A DNA stretch of 64,000 nucleotides, from the NCBI RefSeq assembly GCF_029626265.1, contig NZ_JARUBN010000001.1, forward strand, positions 2,542,001 through 2,606,000, in the 5' to 3' direction. The stretch comes from Micromonospora sp. WMMD1102 (GTDB lineage: Bacteria > Actinomycetota > Actinomycetes > Mycobacteriales > Micromonosporaceae). The notes under the pieces were generated by a model. That model was not told the origin of the DNA and did no database searches. It was given only the letters and a program-made list of their open reading frames with translations. Below, in pieces: positions 42,851 to 51,906 of the stretch. The number at the start of each line of letters is the position of its first letter. The stretch's first letter is position 1. Made by a program: the position numbers and the translations under genes.

Positions 42851-44110
42851 TCAGGTCGACGTGATTTGGGGGAGTGCCGGCGCGTCGTGGTTGACGTCCG
42901 GGCCGAAGAACTTGAAGACCACCAGGTCGTCGTCGCCGGTGTTCTCCACCGGGTGCGGTGCCGTGGCGGTGTCGTGCGCGACAAGCAACTCGTCCCGGTC
43001 GGCGTCCCCGCCGCGCACGTCGTGGCCGCAGTAGCGCCCGCTGCCGGACCAGACCAGGATCGAGTACACCCCGCGCTCGGTCGACAGGTGTGTCCGGCCG
43101 GGCGGCACCACCAGCTTCTTTCCGCTGAACTTCGGCGTGTTGTAGAAGATCCACCACTCCCGGCCACTTTCACCCGCGTCGTCCGGTTCGACCGGGCGCG
43201 GCGGCAGGTGGTTGTTCTCGTAGAAGTACGGGTCGCCGTTGAGTTCCCACTCCACGAAGCCGAGCGGGAACCGCTCGCCGTGCGCCTGCCGGTCGGCCGG
43301 CCGGACGTCCTTGTAGAGCAGCTCCTTGGAGATGATCCGGCCGGCGTTGAGCGCCTGGAACATGGCGAAGACGTCCGAGTCCTCCTGGAGCTCCACCGTC
43401 AGCGCGGTGCCGGGCGCGTGCAGCACCCCGGACGGCACCGAAAACCCGTCGTCCGGCACCTGGAGGTCGGCCCGCGCGTGCCGCAGGATCAGGTCGCTGT
43501 CCCAGTCGACCAGGTACGGCAGCAACACCTCGTAGGCCCGCTCCCGGACGATCCACGGGTGCACCCCGAAGAACGTCTCCGGGTGCGGACCGGGCTCCAC
43601 CCCGGCCGGGAAGTAGTACGCCTCGTCCTTGGACCGCCGCCCGACCAGCTCGGCGAAGCGCTGCGGCGGATGGATGTGGTACGGGATCCGGGCGCCGTAG
43701 TCGAGCAGCTTGGCGAGCCGGCCGAGCCCGTGCGGGTGGCTGGCCGCGTACTCGACACCCAGCACGGCGGCCGGGGCGCCGCGTACCGCGTCGCGCAGCG
43801 TCACCCGGGCCCGCCCGTCCCGGTCGACGACCTGCCCGAGCCCCTCGTCCGGCGGACCGATCCGGTTGTCCGCCCGGGTGGTCGAACCGAGCCAGCGCTC
43901 GCAGACGAAGCCCCGCTCGCCGAGGTCGTACGCCTGCTCCGGCAGCCCCAGCCGGCGGCCCGGCGGCACCAGGTCGCGGGCGACGAAGGCCGGCCCGAGC
44001 CGGAGCACCCCGTTGCCCTCGTTCAGCAGCTCCTCGACCAGTTCCCGGGCCGACGCGTCGGTCCCCGCCCTGGTCCCCGCCCCGGTCGGTCCGCTGTCGT
44101 TTCCGGTCAT
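42851..44110 (-). CDS. Cupin-type class I mannose-6-phosphate isomerase-like protein
   Basis: A 419-residue protein whose ATG 44110 overlaps the permease stop (ATGA). The central part resembles type I phosphomannose isomerase cupins: IPYHIHPPQRFAELVGRRSKDEAYYFP carries candidate metal ligands (His-x-His, Glu), with a second cupin half around GFSVPSGVLHAPGTALTVELQEDSDVFAMFQ and VVPPGRTHLSTERGVYSILVWSG. It was probably part of a carbohydrate-uptake operon with the adjacent permeases, so a sugar or sugar-acid isomerase is likely. The operon upstream is damaged, so expression of this gene is uncertain. Confidence 0.75.
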   Translation of the reverse strand: MTGNDSGPTGAGTRAGTDASARELVEELLNEGNGVLRLGPAFVARDLVPPGRRLGLPEQAYDLGERGFVCERWLGSTTRADNRIGPPDEGLGQVVDRDGRARVTLRDAVRGAPAAVLGVEYAASHPHGLGRLAKLLDYGARIPYHIHPPQRFAELVGRRSKDEAYYFPAGVEPGPHPETFFGVHPWIVRERAYEVLLPYLVDWDSDLILRHARADLQVPDDGFSVPSGVLHAPGTALTVELQEDSDVFAMFQALNAGRIISKELLYKDVRPADRQAHGERFPLGFVEWELNGDPYFYENNHLPPRPVEPDDAGESGREWWIFYNTPKFSGKKLVVPPGRTHLSTERGVYSILVWSGSGRYCGHDVRGGDADRDELLVAHDTATAPHPVENTGDDDLVVFKFFGPDVNHDAPALPQITST

Positions 44111-45077
44111 CCCTTGAGTCCGCTCATCGATATGCCCTGGATGAACCGGCGTTGGAACACCAGGAAGGTGACGATCATCGGAAGGGTGGCGACGACCGAG
44201 CCGGCCATCAGCAGGTTCCAGGATGTCCGATTCTTCACCACGAAGAGGGCCAAACCCAGCGGAGCGGTGTACTTGTCCGAGCTGGAGATGACGATCAGCG
44301 GCCAGAGAAAGTCCTCCCAGGCGTAGGTGAAGGTGAAGATCGCGGTGGCGGCCAGGGCCGGGCCGCAGAGCGGCAGCACCACCCGCCAGAAGACCCGGAA
44401 CTCGCCGGCCCCGTCGATCCGGGCCGCGTCCAGCAGCTCGTCCGGGATGGAGAGCATGTACTGCCGCAGCAGGAAGATCCCGAACGCGCTCACCGCACCG
44501 GGCAGGATCAGCCCCCAGTACGAGTCGAGCCAGCCGTGCCCGCCGTTGCCGAGCGCGTCGTTGCCGCCGAAGAACGGGATGTGCTTGAGCACGAGATAGT
44601 TCGGGATCAGCGTGACCTGCGGCGGCACCATCATGGTGGCCAGGAAGAGCAGGAAGATCGCGTCCCGGCCGGGGAACTTCCGCTTGGCGAAGGTGTAGGC
44701 GGCCAGCGAGTTGAAGAACAGTTGCAGCATGGTCACCGAGGTGGCCACGAAGGCGCTGTTCAGGAACCAGCGCCAGGCACCCTCGCTGCCCTGGGCCAGC
44801 TCGCCGGCCTTGCCGATGCCGAAGAAGCCCCGGTAGCCGTCCAGCGTCGGGTTCTCCGGTATCCACTGCGGCGGCCAGGAGAAGATGTCGCCGACGTGCT
44901 GGCGCGAGGCGCTGACCAGCCAGGCGAACGGCGCGACGAAGAGGATCGCGCCGGGCACCAGCAGGAGGTAGCAGACGGCCAGCCAGGCCGGCGCCGCAGG
45001 GTGGGCCGGCGGGCCGGTTTCGGGGTGGGCTGCGACCCGTTCGGGGCGGGCGGGGCGTCCGGCACTGTCGCGGTCAC
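44107..45077 (-). pseudogene. Sugar ABC transporter permease (MalG type), apparent N-terminal frameshift
   Basis: The frame from about 45000 to 44107 encodes a clear MalG/UgpE-type permease: six hydrophobic segments, WFLNSAFVATSVTMLQLFFNSLAAYTFAKRKFPG, MVPPQVTLIPNYLVLKHI and the EAA loop ELLDAARIDGAGEFRVFWRVVLP. Its natural start appears to be GTG 45077 behind GAGGAG, but that frame (TATVPDAPPAPNGSQPTPK, very high GC3) is out of register with the first membrane segment. No ATG or GTG exists in the permease frame before helix 1. A one-base indel near 44985-45000 would explain this; a sequencing error is the alternative. The upstream permease gene is also truncated. Confidence 0.65.
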
Positions 45078-45100
45078 GGCGGCTCCTCGGTTCGGGCTGC

Positions 45101-45163
45101 TCACAGGTCCGCCTTCCGGTAGAGCCGGAGCTGGATCGCCGTGAAGACCAGCAGGAGTACGCA
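45101..45163 (-). pseudogene. 3' remnant of a MalF-type ABC permease gene
   Basis: The last 20 codons before the TGA at 45101-45103 encode VLLLVFTAIQLRLYRKADL, the typical end of the first permease of a sugar ABC operon (last membrane helix and short basic tail). Homology stops abruptly near 45163, where unrelated sequence begins. The stop overlaps the GTG at 45104 (GTGA), as expected in an intact permease pair. The binding-protein gene and most of this permease are missing, so a deletion or replacement took place here. Confidence 0.6.
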
Positions 45164-45375
45164 AGCCCGCCTACCAAGCCGTCGCCGACAAGCTCGACGC
45201 CGCGCCCCGGCGCCCGCCCCTCTGGACCCTACCGGCCTGATCCGCGGCCGGTTCGTTCCGCGGCCGGTTCGTTCCGCCGCTGGCGCGCTCCGTTCGTGCC
45301 GGGCAGACACCGGCCTGCCGGGGCCGACCGGTCCGCGCCGGGGCGACCGGTCCGGCGCAGGCGAGGCGGCTCAGC
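45164..45375. other. Deletion-junction spacer
   Basis: About 210 bp between the permease remnant and nucleoside hydrolase gene. On the plus strand bases 45161-45240 could encode KPAYQAVADKLDAAPRRPPL and end in TGA, which looks like a fragment of a foreign gene and could mark what replaced the missing permease. The rest shows repeated GCGGCCGGTTCGTTCCG and nothing else. Confidence 0.4.
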
Positions 45376-46257
45376 TCAGCGGCCCCGGTTGACGATCTCG
45401 AAGTAGTGCGCCAGGGCCTCCTCCGGGCGGACGTCGACGGCGACCTCGTGCACGCCGCCGTCCACCGGCCGGAAGGTGGTGGTGCCGGCCGCCGGCCCGG
45501 CGTCGACGTCGACGGTCACCTGGCCCGGTGCGAAGGTGCAGAGCGAGGGCGCGAAGAGCACCGCCGCGGCCAGCGGGTCGTGGAAGGTGACCTCCGGCCG
45601 CTGCGCGAACCAGGAGGCCGCCATGTCGGCCACCGGCCGCAGCAGCGGGTTCGCGCAGCGCTCCAGGAACGCCCCGGCGTCCAGCCGTACCCGGGTGGTG
45701 ACGTCGAGGCCGACCGAGCGGTGCACCGGCACGGCGGTGCCGTAGACCCGGGCGGCCGCGTACGGGTCGCAGTGGATGTTCCACTCCGGACCCGGTACGG
45801 CGCCGAACGCGCCACCCATCAGCACCAGCGAGCGGAGCAGGGCCGGGATCTGCGGGTCCACCGCGAAGAGCAGGGCCACGTTCGTCAGCGGCCCGATCGC
45901 CAGCAGGGTCACCTCGCCCGGTCGGGCGCGGATCGTCTGCCGCAGGAACTCCACCGCCGCCCCGGCTTCGAAGGACGTCTCGTGGTCCCACCGGGCCAGC
46001 GCGGCGGCCTGCGGCGGCGGCCCCTGCACCGGCGGGCTGGCCAGCGGCTCGGCGGCTCCGGGCAGGATCGGCACGTCCCGGCCGGCGGCCCGGCAGAGCA
46101 CACTGGCCAGCGCCGCCCGGGCCTCCGGTTCGGCGGTGACGGTGGTGATGCCGAGCAGCTCGCAGCGCGGCTGCGCCAGCAGGTAGGCGAGGCAGACGGC
46201 ATCGTCGATGTCGTTGCCGATGTCGGTGTCCAGCAGGACGAGCTGTTCTTCGGCCAT
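45376..46257 (-). CDS. Inosine/uridine-preferring nucleoside hydrolase
   Basis: A 293-residue nucleoside hydrolase. The calcium/ribose-binding N-terminal motif LLDTDIGNDIDDA, LLAIGPLTNVALLFAVDP, LMGGAFG and the WNIHCDPYAA segment with conserved Asn and Asp are all present, and a His-containing VTFHDPLAAAVLF supports function. It cleaves the N-glycosidic bond of purine or pyrimidine ribosides. ATG 46257 (MAEEQLVLLDTD) is chosen; GTG 46275 would add six residues. It may once have belonged to the damaged ABC operon downstream, since such operons import ribosides in some actinomycetes. Confidence 0.92.
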   Translation of the reverse strand: MAEEQLVLLDTDIGNDIDDAVCLAYLLAQPRCELLGITTVTAEPEARAALASVLCRAAGRDVPILPGAAEPLASPPVQGPPPQAAALARWDHETSFEAGAAVEFLRQTIRARPGEVTLLAIGPLTNVALLFAVDPQIPALLRSLVLMGGAFGAVPGPEWNIHCDPYAAARVYGTAVPVHRSVGLDVTTRVRLDAGAFLERCANPLLRPVADMAASWFAQRPEVTFHDPLAAAVLFAPSLCTFAPGQVTVDVDAGPAAGTTTFRPVDGGVHEVAVDVRPEEALAHYFEIVNRGR

Positions 46258-46313
46258 GGCCGGTCCATTATCCACTTTGCCGGCCCGGCACCACAGTCGT
46301 TACGCCGCAGCCG

Positions 46314-47519
46314 TCACCGCAGGCTGGAGCCGCTGACGGTCGGGTTGCGGGCACCGAGGAAGAAGATCCCGGGAAAGCCCCGGGTCTCGAAGCCGTCGCT
46401 GCGGTTGCGGCGCAGTGTCGACGACTCGATCCGCATCGTCCCGGTCCGGTCGTTGCTGACGAAGAAGACCGCACCGCCGCCCTCGTTGGCCCGGTTGTCC
46501 TGCACCACGCTGCCGGCGATCGTCACCGTGAACCGGTTGCCGTCGGTGTAGACGGCTCCGCCGCTGCCGCCGCCGGGCGTACCGGACCGGGCCGGGTTGG
46601 CGCCCCGGCCGACCGCCCGGTTGTGGCTCAGCACGCTGTTGAGCACCACCCAGGAGACTCCGATGCTGCTCAGCGCGCCACCGTTGGCGCAGCTGCCGCC
46701 CTGCCCGGCGGCGCCGCCGAAGGTGCTGTGCACGACGTACACCGGAAGTCCCCGGTGCTGGCTGAGCACCCGGATCGCCGCGCCGCCCAGGTCCGGGCCG
46801 GTCTGGTCGCAGCGGTTGCGGACGAACCGCGAGTTGACCACCTTGAACCGACCGCCCCGGACGAAGATCGCGCCGCCACCGCCGCCCTCGGCCCGCTGCC
46901 CGGTGGAGTTGCCGTCGGCGAAGACGAGGTTCTGCACGGTGAGCTGCGGGTGGTCCTGGTCCTGGCAGTGCGAGGTGGTCCAGCCCTGTGCCTGGTCGCA
47001 GGTGTTCATGTAGAGGATCCGGCGCTTGCCGCCGCCGCTGAGGGTGACCCGGCCGCCGCCGTCGAGCACGATCCGGGGACCGGTCGAGTTACGGATCTTC
47101 GCGGTCGCCTTCATCGTGATGGTCACCGGGGCGGGGCCGCAGGAGAAGGTGATCACGCCGCCCTTGGCGACGGCCGCGACCACCGCCTCCGAGGTGCAGC
47201 TCGCCGGCGTACCGGTGCCGATCACCCGGGTCGGCTCCGAGGTGTCCACCGCGCGGGCCTCGGCGGGGACGGCGGCCCGCCCGTCCGGGTTGCCGGGTCT
47301 GGGCAACGCCGCCGGTGCCCGGGACGAGGCGGACGGCTTCGGGCTGGTCGACGGGCCCGCCGGGGTGGACGGCGGCGGGGTCGCCGCGCCGCTGCCGGCG
47401 GCGGCCGGAGCCCACTGCGGCCCGGCCGGCCGGTCGTCCGCCGAAGAGCCGCAGCCGGCCAGCCCGGCGACCGCCACCAGGACGCTCACCAGCAGCGCGG
47501 ACGTGAACCTGTTACGCAC
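46314..47519 (-). CDS. Secreted lipoprotein with right-handed parallel beta-helix repeats
   Basis: A 401-residue protein with lipoprotein signal (LAGC, Cys23) after a basic N-terminus. Residues about 30-95 are a Pro/Ser/Ala-rich linker. The remainder is a parallel beta-helix of Pmp/pectate-lyase-like type: repeated short strands with Asn, Gly and Val and GGGGAIFVRGG, GGGSGGAVYTDG and GGGAVFFVSND turns. No pectate lyase catalytic residues were identified. It may bind or degrade a surface polysaccharide. GTG 47519 is the start. Confidence 0.78.
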   Translation of the reverse strand: MRNRFTSALLVSVLVAVAGLAGCGSSADDRPAGPQWAPAAAGSGAATPPPSTPAGPSTSPKPSASSRAPAALPRPGNPDGRAAVPAEARAVDTSEPTRVIGTGTPASCTSEAVVAAVAKGGVITFSCGPAPVTITMKATAKIRNSTGPRIVLDGGGRVTLSGGGKRRILYMNTCDQAQGWTTSHCQDQDHPQLTVQNLVFADGNSTGQRAEGGGGGAIFVRGGRFKVVNSRFVRNRCDQTGPDLGGAAIRVLSQHRGLPVYVVHSTFGGAAGQGGSCANGGALSSIGVSWVVLNSVLSHNRAVGRGANPARSGTPGGGSGGAVYTDGNRFTVTIAGSVVQDNRANEGGGAVFFVSNDRTGTMRIESSTLRRNRSDGFETRGFPGIFFLGARNPTVSGSSLR

Positions 47520-47621
47520 CGGCAGATCGTAGGCGTCGACGCCCGCCCGGCCGAGCCGGGACCGGTCGGCTTAAGAAACTCTTCACCACCCGGGCCTCGG
47601 GGTGACCCGCCGGGCGACCGG

Positions 47622-48131
47622 TCAGGGGGTCGGGAAGCCGTACCGGGTGGCGTGTTCCGGGTCGGCCGGGTCGATCTGCCGGAGCCCCTGGTCGGCGAGG
47701 CGCTTGTTGACGTCGTCGAGGTGCTCGCGCACCAGTCGGGCCTCCTCCTCGGTGACCCGCCCCCGGTGCGGCCGGCCGGCGTGCTCCATAGTGCCGTAGT
47801 CGATCCGTTCCCGGCTGGCCTTGGCCGGGCGTACCCGTTCGGCGGTCCGTAGCAGTTGGGCCATCGGCACGTCGGTGGCGAGCGCGTCGAACTCGCTGGC
47901 GGTGAGCACCACCCGGCGGGGCGCCTCGCCGGGCCGGCCGTCGTGGATCTCCACCACGGCCACGTCGAGGGCCGCGTCGTCGATGCTCTCCACCTCGGTC
48001 GGCTCGGCTTCGAGCTGCACCGGCCCGGCGACCAGGTCGGGGTGGTCGAGCACCACGATCCGGACCACCTGGTCGGCGGAGTGGATCACCTTGCCACTGA
48101 AGTCGGAGACGTGAACCGTCCGCTTACCCAT
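47622..48131 (-). CDS. Conserved hypothetical actinobacterial protein
   Basis: A 169-residue acidic soluble protein starting MGKRTVHVSDFSGKVI at ATG 48131. The first 60 residues suggest beta strands (VVRIVVLDHPDL, VQLEAEPTEVE), the middle has RRVVLTASEFDALA, and the C-terminus is helical (TEEEARLVREHLDDVNKRLAD). No membrane segment or signal peptide. I do not recognise a family; codon use and a clear start make it a real gene. Confidence 0.7.
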   Translation of the reverse strand: MGKRTVHVSDFSGKVIHSADQVVRIVVLDHPDLVAGPVQLEAEPTEVESIDDAALDVAVVEIHDGRPGEAPRRVVLTASEFDALATDVPMAQLLRTAERVRPAKASRERIDYGTMEHAGRPHRGRVTEEEARLVREHLDDVNKRLADQGLRQIDPADPEHATRYGFPTP

Positions 48132-48282
48132 GCCTGTGCGTTCTCCTGTCCGGGCGGGGCCGCCTTACGCCCCGCTACTCGGTGGGCGACGGCCAGGAAC
48201 AGAAATTACCGGACAGGTGTGCGAACCGCCCGGGTGGGGCCGGGGCGTGTCGAACCCCGCCGACGCCGGCCGGGAATATCCG

Positions 48283-48304
48283 TACTCCGTACGGCGTACA
48301 ATGT
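48283..48304. promoter_or_regulatory. GTAC-rich palindromic sequence before the VOC gene
   Basis: The region contains CGTACTCCGTACGGCGTACAAT. Its last 15 bases, CGTACGGCGTACAAT, match CATACGGTATGCAAT from the frc/oxc promoters at 11 of 15 positions with only transition differences. It could be a distant regulon site or an operator for another regulator. Confidence 0.35.
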
Positions 48305-48337
48305 AAGGAGTTCAAGTACACCGTCAGGGAGCCGCTT

Positions 48338-48724
48338 GTGAAGATCACATCCTCCGCCGTCTCGTTGAACGTGGCGGACGTCACCGCCTCCAGCAGTTTC
48401 CTCGTCACCCACTTCGGGTTCCGCGAGGCGATGGCCGCCGACGGCTTCGCCTCGCTGACCAGGGACGACGTCGGGATGAACGTCGTGTTCCTCCGGCAGG
48501 GCCTGCCGACGCTGCCGGCCGACCAGCGCGACGACCACGCCCGCGGGCTGATCCTGGCCTTCGTCGTCGAGGACCTGGAGGGCGAACTCGCCCGCCTCCA
48601 GGCCGAGGGCGTCACCATCACGATGCCGCTCACCGTCGAGGAGTGGGGTGAGCGGGCCTTCCAGGTGCGCGACCCCAACGGCGTCATCGTGCAGTTGGTC
48701 GACTGGAACGGCGCCGGGCAGTAG
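48338..48724 (+). CDS. VOC-family (glyoxalase/bleomycin-resistance fold) protein
   Basis: A 128-residue single VOC domain protein. GTG 48338 follows AGGGAG. It has the two beta-alpha-beta-beta-beta modules: ITSSAVSLNVADVTASSSFL then FGFREAMAADGFASL, and LAFVVEDLEGELARLQAEG then ERAFQVRDPNGVIVQLVDW. The function could be a lyase, a dioxygenase-like reaction or drug binding. A GTAC-rich sequence at 48283-48299 lies in its promoter and partly resembles the regulon element. Confidence 0.85.
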   Translation: MKITSSAVSLNVADVTASSSFLVTHFGFREAMAADGFASLTRDDVGMNVVFLRQGLPTLPADQRDDHARGLILAFVVEDLEGELARLQAEGVTITMPLTVEEWGERAFQVRDPNGVIVQLVDWNGAGQ

Positions 48725-48928
48725 CCCGCGCCGCGCTGCGACGACGGCCCGCCGGCACCCCGCCGGCGGGCCGTCCGCATCGGAGGGCGGCTTGGACCTA
48801 CCCGACGGAAACCGCCGTTGGTCCGATAGGCACATCAACCGACGCTGATTAAGTTCGACGGCAGTCGGCCGCCGCGCCGATCACCGGTGCGCGCGGCGGC
48901 AACGGTGGACGGACGGCGGGGGGCGCTG

Positions 48929-51817
48929 GTGCGGATTCAGCTGCTCGGTCCGGTGCGGGCCTGGCGCGACGGTGAACCGCTCGACCTGGGGCCTTCGGCC
49001 CGACGGGTGGTGCTCAGCCTGCTGGCGCTGGCCGGCGGCAAGCCGCTGCTGCGCGCCGAACTCATGAGTGGACTCTGGTACGACCGGGAGCCGCCGACCA
49101 GCGCGGCCAACGTCATCCAGACCCACGTCAAGCACCTGCGCCGGCTGCTGGAGCCGGAGCGGCGACCCCGGGACCGGGGTAACGTGCTCCGGCTCGTCGG
49201 CGACGGCTACGCGCTGCACCTGCCGGACGCCGGGCTGGACGTCACACGGTTCCGGCAGCGGATCGGCACCGCCGCCACCGCACAGCGGTGCGGGCAGTTC
49301 GACCGGGCGGCGGAACTGCTCGGCGAGGCGTTGGCCCTGTGGCACGGTCCACCACTGGCCGACATCCCGACCCTGGCCAGCCACCCGAAGGTGGTCGCGC
49401 TGGCCGGCGAACGGCAGGCGGCCCTCGGCCGGTACGGCGAGGTGATGATCGCCGCCGGCCGGTCCGCCGAGGGACTGCCGATCCTGGCCGAGGCGGCGGT
49501 CGCCGCACCGCTGGACGAGGCGGCACACGCCCGGCTGATCCGGGCGTACCACGCGGCTGGGCGGCGGGGGCAGGCGTTCGCGGCGTACCACGAGGTGCGC
49601 CGGCGGCTCGCCGACGACCTGGGCGTGGTGCCCGGCCCGGAGCTGGCGGCCGCACACGCCGCGCTGCTGCACGACGAGGAGGCGGGCGTCCGGCCGCCCC
49701 GCCCGGAGAGCGTGACCGTGACCGCCGCGCGGAGCGCGCCCAGGCCGGCGCAGCTTCCGGCGGACCTGGCCGAGTTCGCCGGCCGGACGACCGAGTTGGC
49801 CCGGCTCGACGGGCTGCTGGACCGGGCGACCCGGCCACCGGGACCGGCCGCCACGGTGGTCGCCGCGGTCTCCGGCACGGCCGGCGTCGGCAAGACCACC
49901 CTGGCGGTGCACTGGGCACACCGGGTGGCGCACCGGTTCCCCGACGGCCAGCTCTACGTCAACCTGCGCGGCTTCGACCCGGTTGGCCCGGCGGTGCAGC
50001 CGGCCGAGGCGGTGCGGCAGTTCCTCGACGCGCTCGGAGTTCCCGCCGAACGGATCCCGACCGACCTCGACGCCCAGGCCGCGCTCTACCGCAGCCAGAT
50101 GTTCCACCGCAGGATGCTGGTGCTGCTGGACAACGCCCGGGACGCCGCCCAGCTCCGCCCGCTGCTGCCCGGCGGCCCCGGCTGCCTGGTCCTGGTCACC
50201 AGCCGGGCCCGGCTGGCCGACCTGGTCGCGATCGAGGGCGCCGGACCGGTGCCGGTCGGTCCGTTGCCTGCCCGGGAGGCCCGGGAGCTGCTGCTGCGGC
50301 GGATCGGCGGGGACCGGGCCGGCGACGAACCCCAGGCGGTGGCCGAGATCCTGGCCCGGTGCGCCGGGCTGCCGCTGGCGCTGGCGATCGTGGCCGCCCG
50401 GGTCGCCACCGACCCGGACCTCTCGCTGGCCGACCTCGCCAACCAGCTGCGCCGGGGCGCCGACCGGCTCGACGCGCTCAGCACCGGTGACCCGACCACC
50501 GACCTGCGGGCGGTCTTCTCCTGGTCGTACCGCTCCCTCCGCCCCGCCGCCGCCCGACTGTTCCGGCTGATCGGCCTGCATCCGGGCCCGGACCTGTCGG
50601 CCGCCGCCGCGGCGAGTCTGGCCGGCCGGCCACCCGCCGAGGTACGCGAGACGCTCGCCGAACTGACCCGCGCGAACCTGCTCGGGCAACGTTCCGACGG
50701 CCGGTACACCCCGCACGACCTGCTGCGGGCGTACGCGGCCGAGATGGCCGAGCGGACCGACTCGGAGCCGCGCCGCCGGGGCGCCGTGGACCGGCTGATC
50801 GACCACTACGTGCAGAGCGGCAACGCCGCCGACGAACTGCTGCGCACCGAGCCGAGCCCGGTCCCACCCGGCCGGCCCGGTCCGGGGGTGACCCCGGAAC
50901 GTCCCGGCGAGCACCAGCGGGCACTGGACTGGTTCGCCGCCGAACGCGTCGTGCTGCTGGCCGTGCTGGACTACGCCGCCGGCACCGGACGCGACGCGCA
51001 GACCTGGCAGCTCGCCTGGGCGCTCGGCACCTACCTGGACCGCAGCAGCCACTGGTACGACCTGGTCGGCACCCAGCGGGCCGCGGTGGCCGCCGCCCGC
51101 CGGCTGGCCGACCCGACGGCGCAGGCTGTCGCGCACCGCTTCCTCGCCCGCGCGTACACCCGGCTGGCCCGGCTCGACGACGCCGACGCCCAGCTCCGGC
51201 ACGCCCTGGTGCTCTACCGGGACGCCGGCGACCAGGCCGGGCAGGGCCACACCCACCTGAACCTGTCGCTGATGTGGGAGCGCCGGGGCGGGCTCGCCGA
51301 GGCGCTCGACCACGCCCGGCAGGGTCTCGACCTCCTCCGGGCCGCCGGCAACCGGCACGGGGAGGCACGGGCGCTGAACGCGGTCGGCTGGTGCCACACC
51401 CTGCTGGCGGACCACTCCTCGGCGCTGGCCTACTGCGAGCGGGCCCTCGTGCGGCTCCAGGAACTCGACGACCGCGGCGGCCAGGCCAACACCTGGGGCA
51501 GCCTGGGCCGGGTCCACCACCACCTCGGCGACCGGTCCCGGTCGCTGCGCTGCTACGACCACGCGCTGCGGCTGTTCCGGACGATCGGCGACCGCCACCT
51601 GGAGGGCATCACGCTGTCGCACGTTGGCGACACCCACCACGCTTTTGGCGACCCGCGCGCCGCCGGGGACGTCTGGCGGGAGGCGTTGCAGGTGCTCCAC
51701 GAGGTGGACCACGTCGAGGCGGGCAGGGTACGCGGCAAGCTCGCCGCGCTGGACGAGCCGAGCCGGATCGTCGGCACCGGGGTCGGCGCCGACGGCTCCG
51801 GCGCACGCCCCTGGTGA
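48929..51817 (+). CDS. AfsR/SARP-family transcriptional regulator (BTAD, NB-ARC, TPR)
   Basis: A 962-residue regulator. Residues about 1-95 form the OmpR-like winged helix (IQLLGPVRAWRDGEPLDLG; NVIQTHVKHLRRLLEP), about 100-245 the BTAD domain (FDRAAELLGEALALWHGPPLAD; AYHEVRRRLADDLGVVPGPEL), about 280-560 the NB-ARC ATPase with Walker [11 protein letters not shown] near 317, and about 650-940 TPR repeats (GQGHTHLNLSLMWERRGGLAEAL and similar). GTG 48929 is chosen so that the protein begins at the winged helix. Such proteins control secondary metabolism or differentiation, but no biosynthetic cluster lies here. Codon bias is typical of the genome. Confidence 0.92.
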   Translation: MRIQLLGPVRAWRDGEPLDLGPSARRVVLSLLALAGGKPLLRAELMSGLWYDREPPTSAANVIQTHVKHLRRLLEPERRPRDRGNVLRLVGDGYALHLPDAGLDVTRFRQRIGTAATAQRCGQFDRAAELLGEALALWHGPPLADIPTLASHPKVVALAGERQAALGRYGEVMIAAGRSAEGLPILAEAAVAAPLDEAAHARLIRAYHAAGRRGQAFAAYHEVRRRLADDLGVVPGPELAAAHAALLHDEEAGVRPPRPESVTVTAARSAPRPAQLPADLAEFAGRTTELARLDGLLDRATRPPGPAATVVAAVSGTAGVGKTTLAVHWAHRVAHRFPDGQLYVNLRGFDPVGPAVQPAEAVRQFLDALGVPAERIPTDLDAQAALYRSQMFHRRMLVLLDNARDAAQLRPLLPGGPGCLVLVTSRARLADLVAIEGAGPVPVGPLPAREARELLLRRIGGDRAGDEPQAVAEILARCAGLPLALAIVAARVATDPDLSLADLANQLRRGADRLDALSTGDPTTDLRAVFSWSYRSLRPAAARLFRLIGLHPGPDLSAAAAASLAGRPPAEVRETLAELTRANLLGQRSDGRYTPHDLLRAYAAEMAERTDSEPRRRGAVDRLIDHYVQSGNAADELLRTEPSPVPPGRPGPGVTPERPGEHQRALDWFAAERVVLLAVLDYAAGTGRDAQTWQLAWALGTYLDRSSHWYDLVGTQRAAVAAARRLADPTAQAVAHRFLARAYTRLARLDDADAQLRHALVLYRDAGDQAGQGHTHLNLSLMWERRGGLAEALDHARQGLDLLRAAGNRHGEARALNAVGWCHTLLADHSSALAYCERALVRLQELDDRGGQANTWGSLGRVHHHLGDRSRSLRCYDHALRLFRTIGDRHLEGITLSHVGDTHHAFGDPRAAGDVWREALQVLHEVDHVEAGRVRGKLAALDEPSRIVGTGVGADGSGARPW

Positions 51818-51906
51818 CCGGGCCAGCCAGGTCCGCGACCCGGCGGTGCCCGGTCACCAGCGGCAGCGCATCAGGTGGTACGCCGCCACCTGTGCCGGGG
51901 CACCCG

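Noticed and set aside
44107..45177. Permease gene starting at TTG 45177
   Set aside because: The reading runs through the remnant of the upstream permease in another frame and gives an implausible Cys/Ser/Arg-rich N-terminus.
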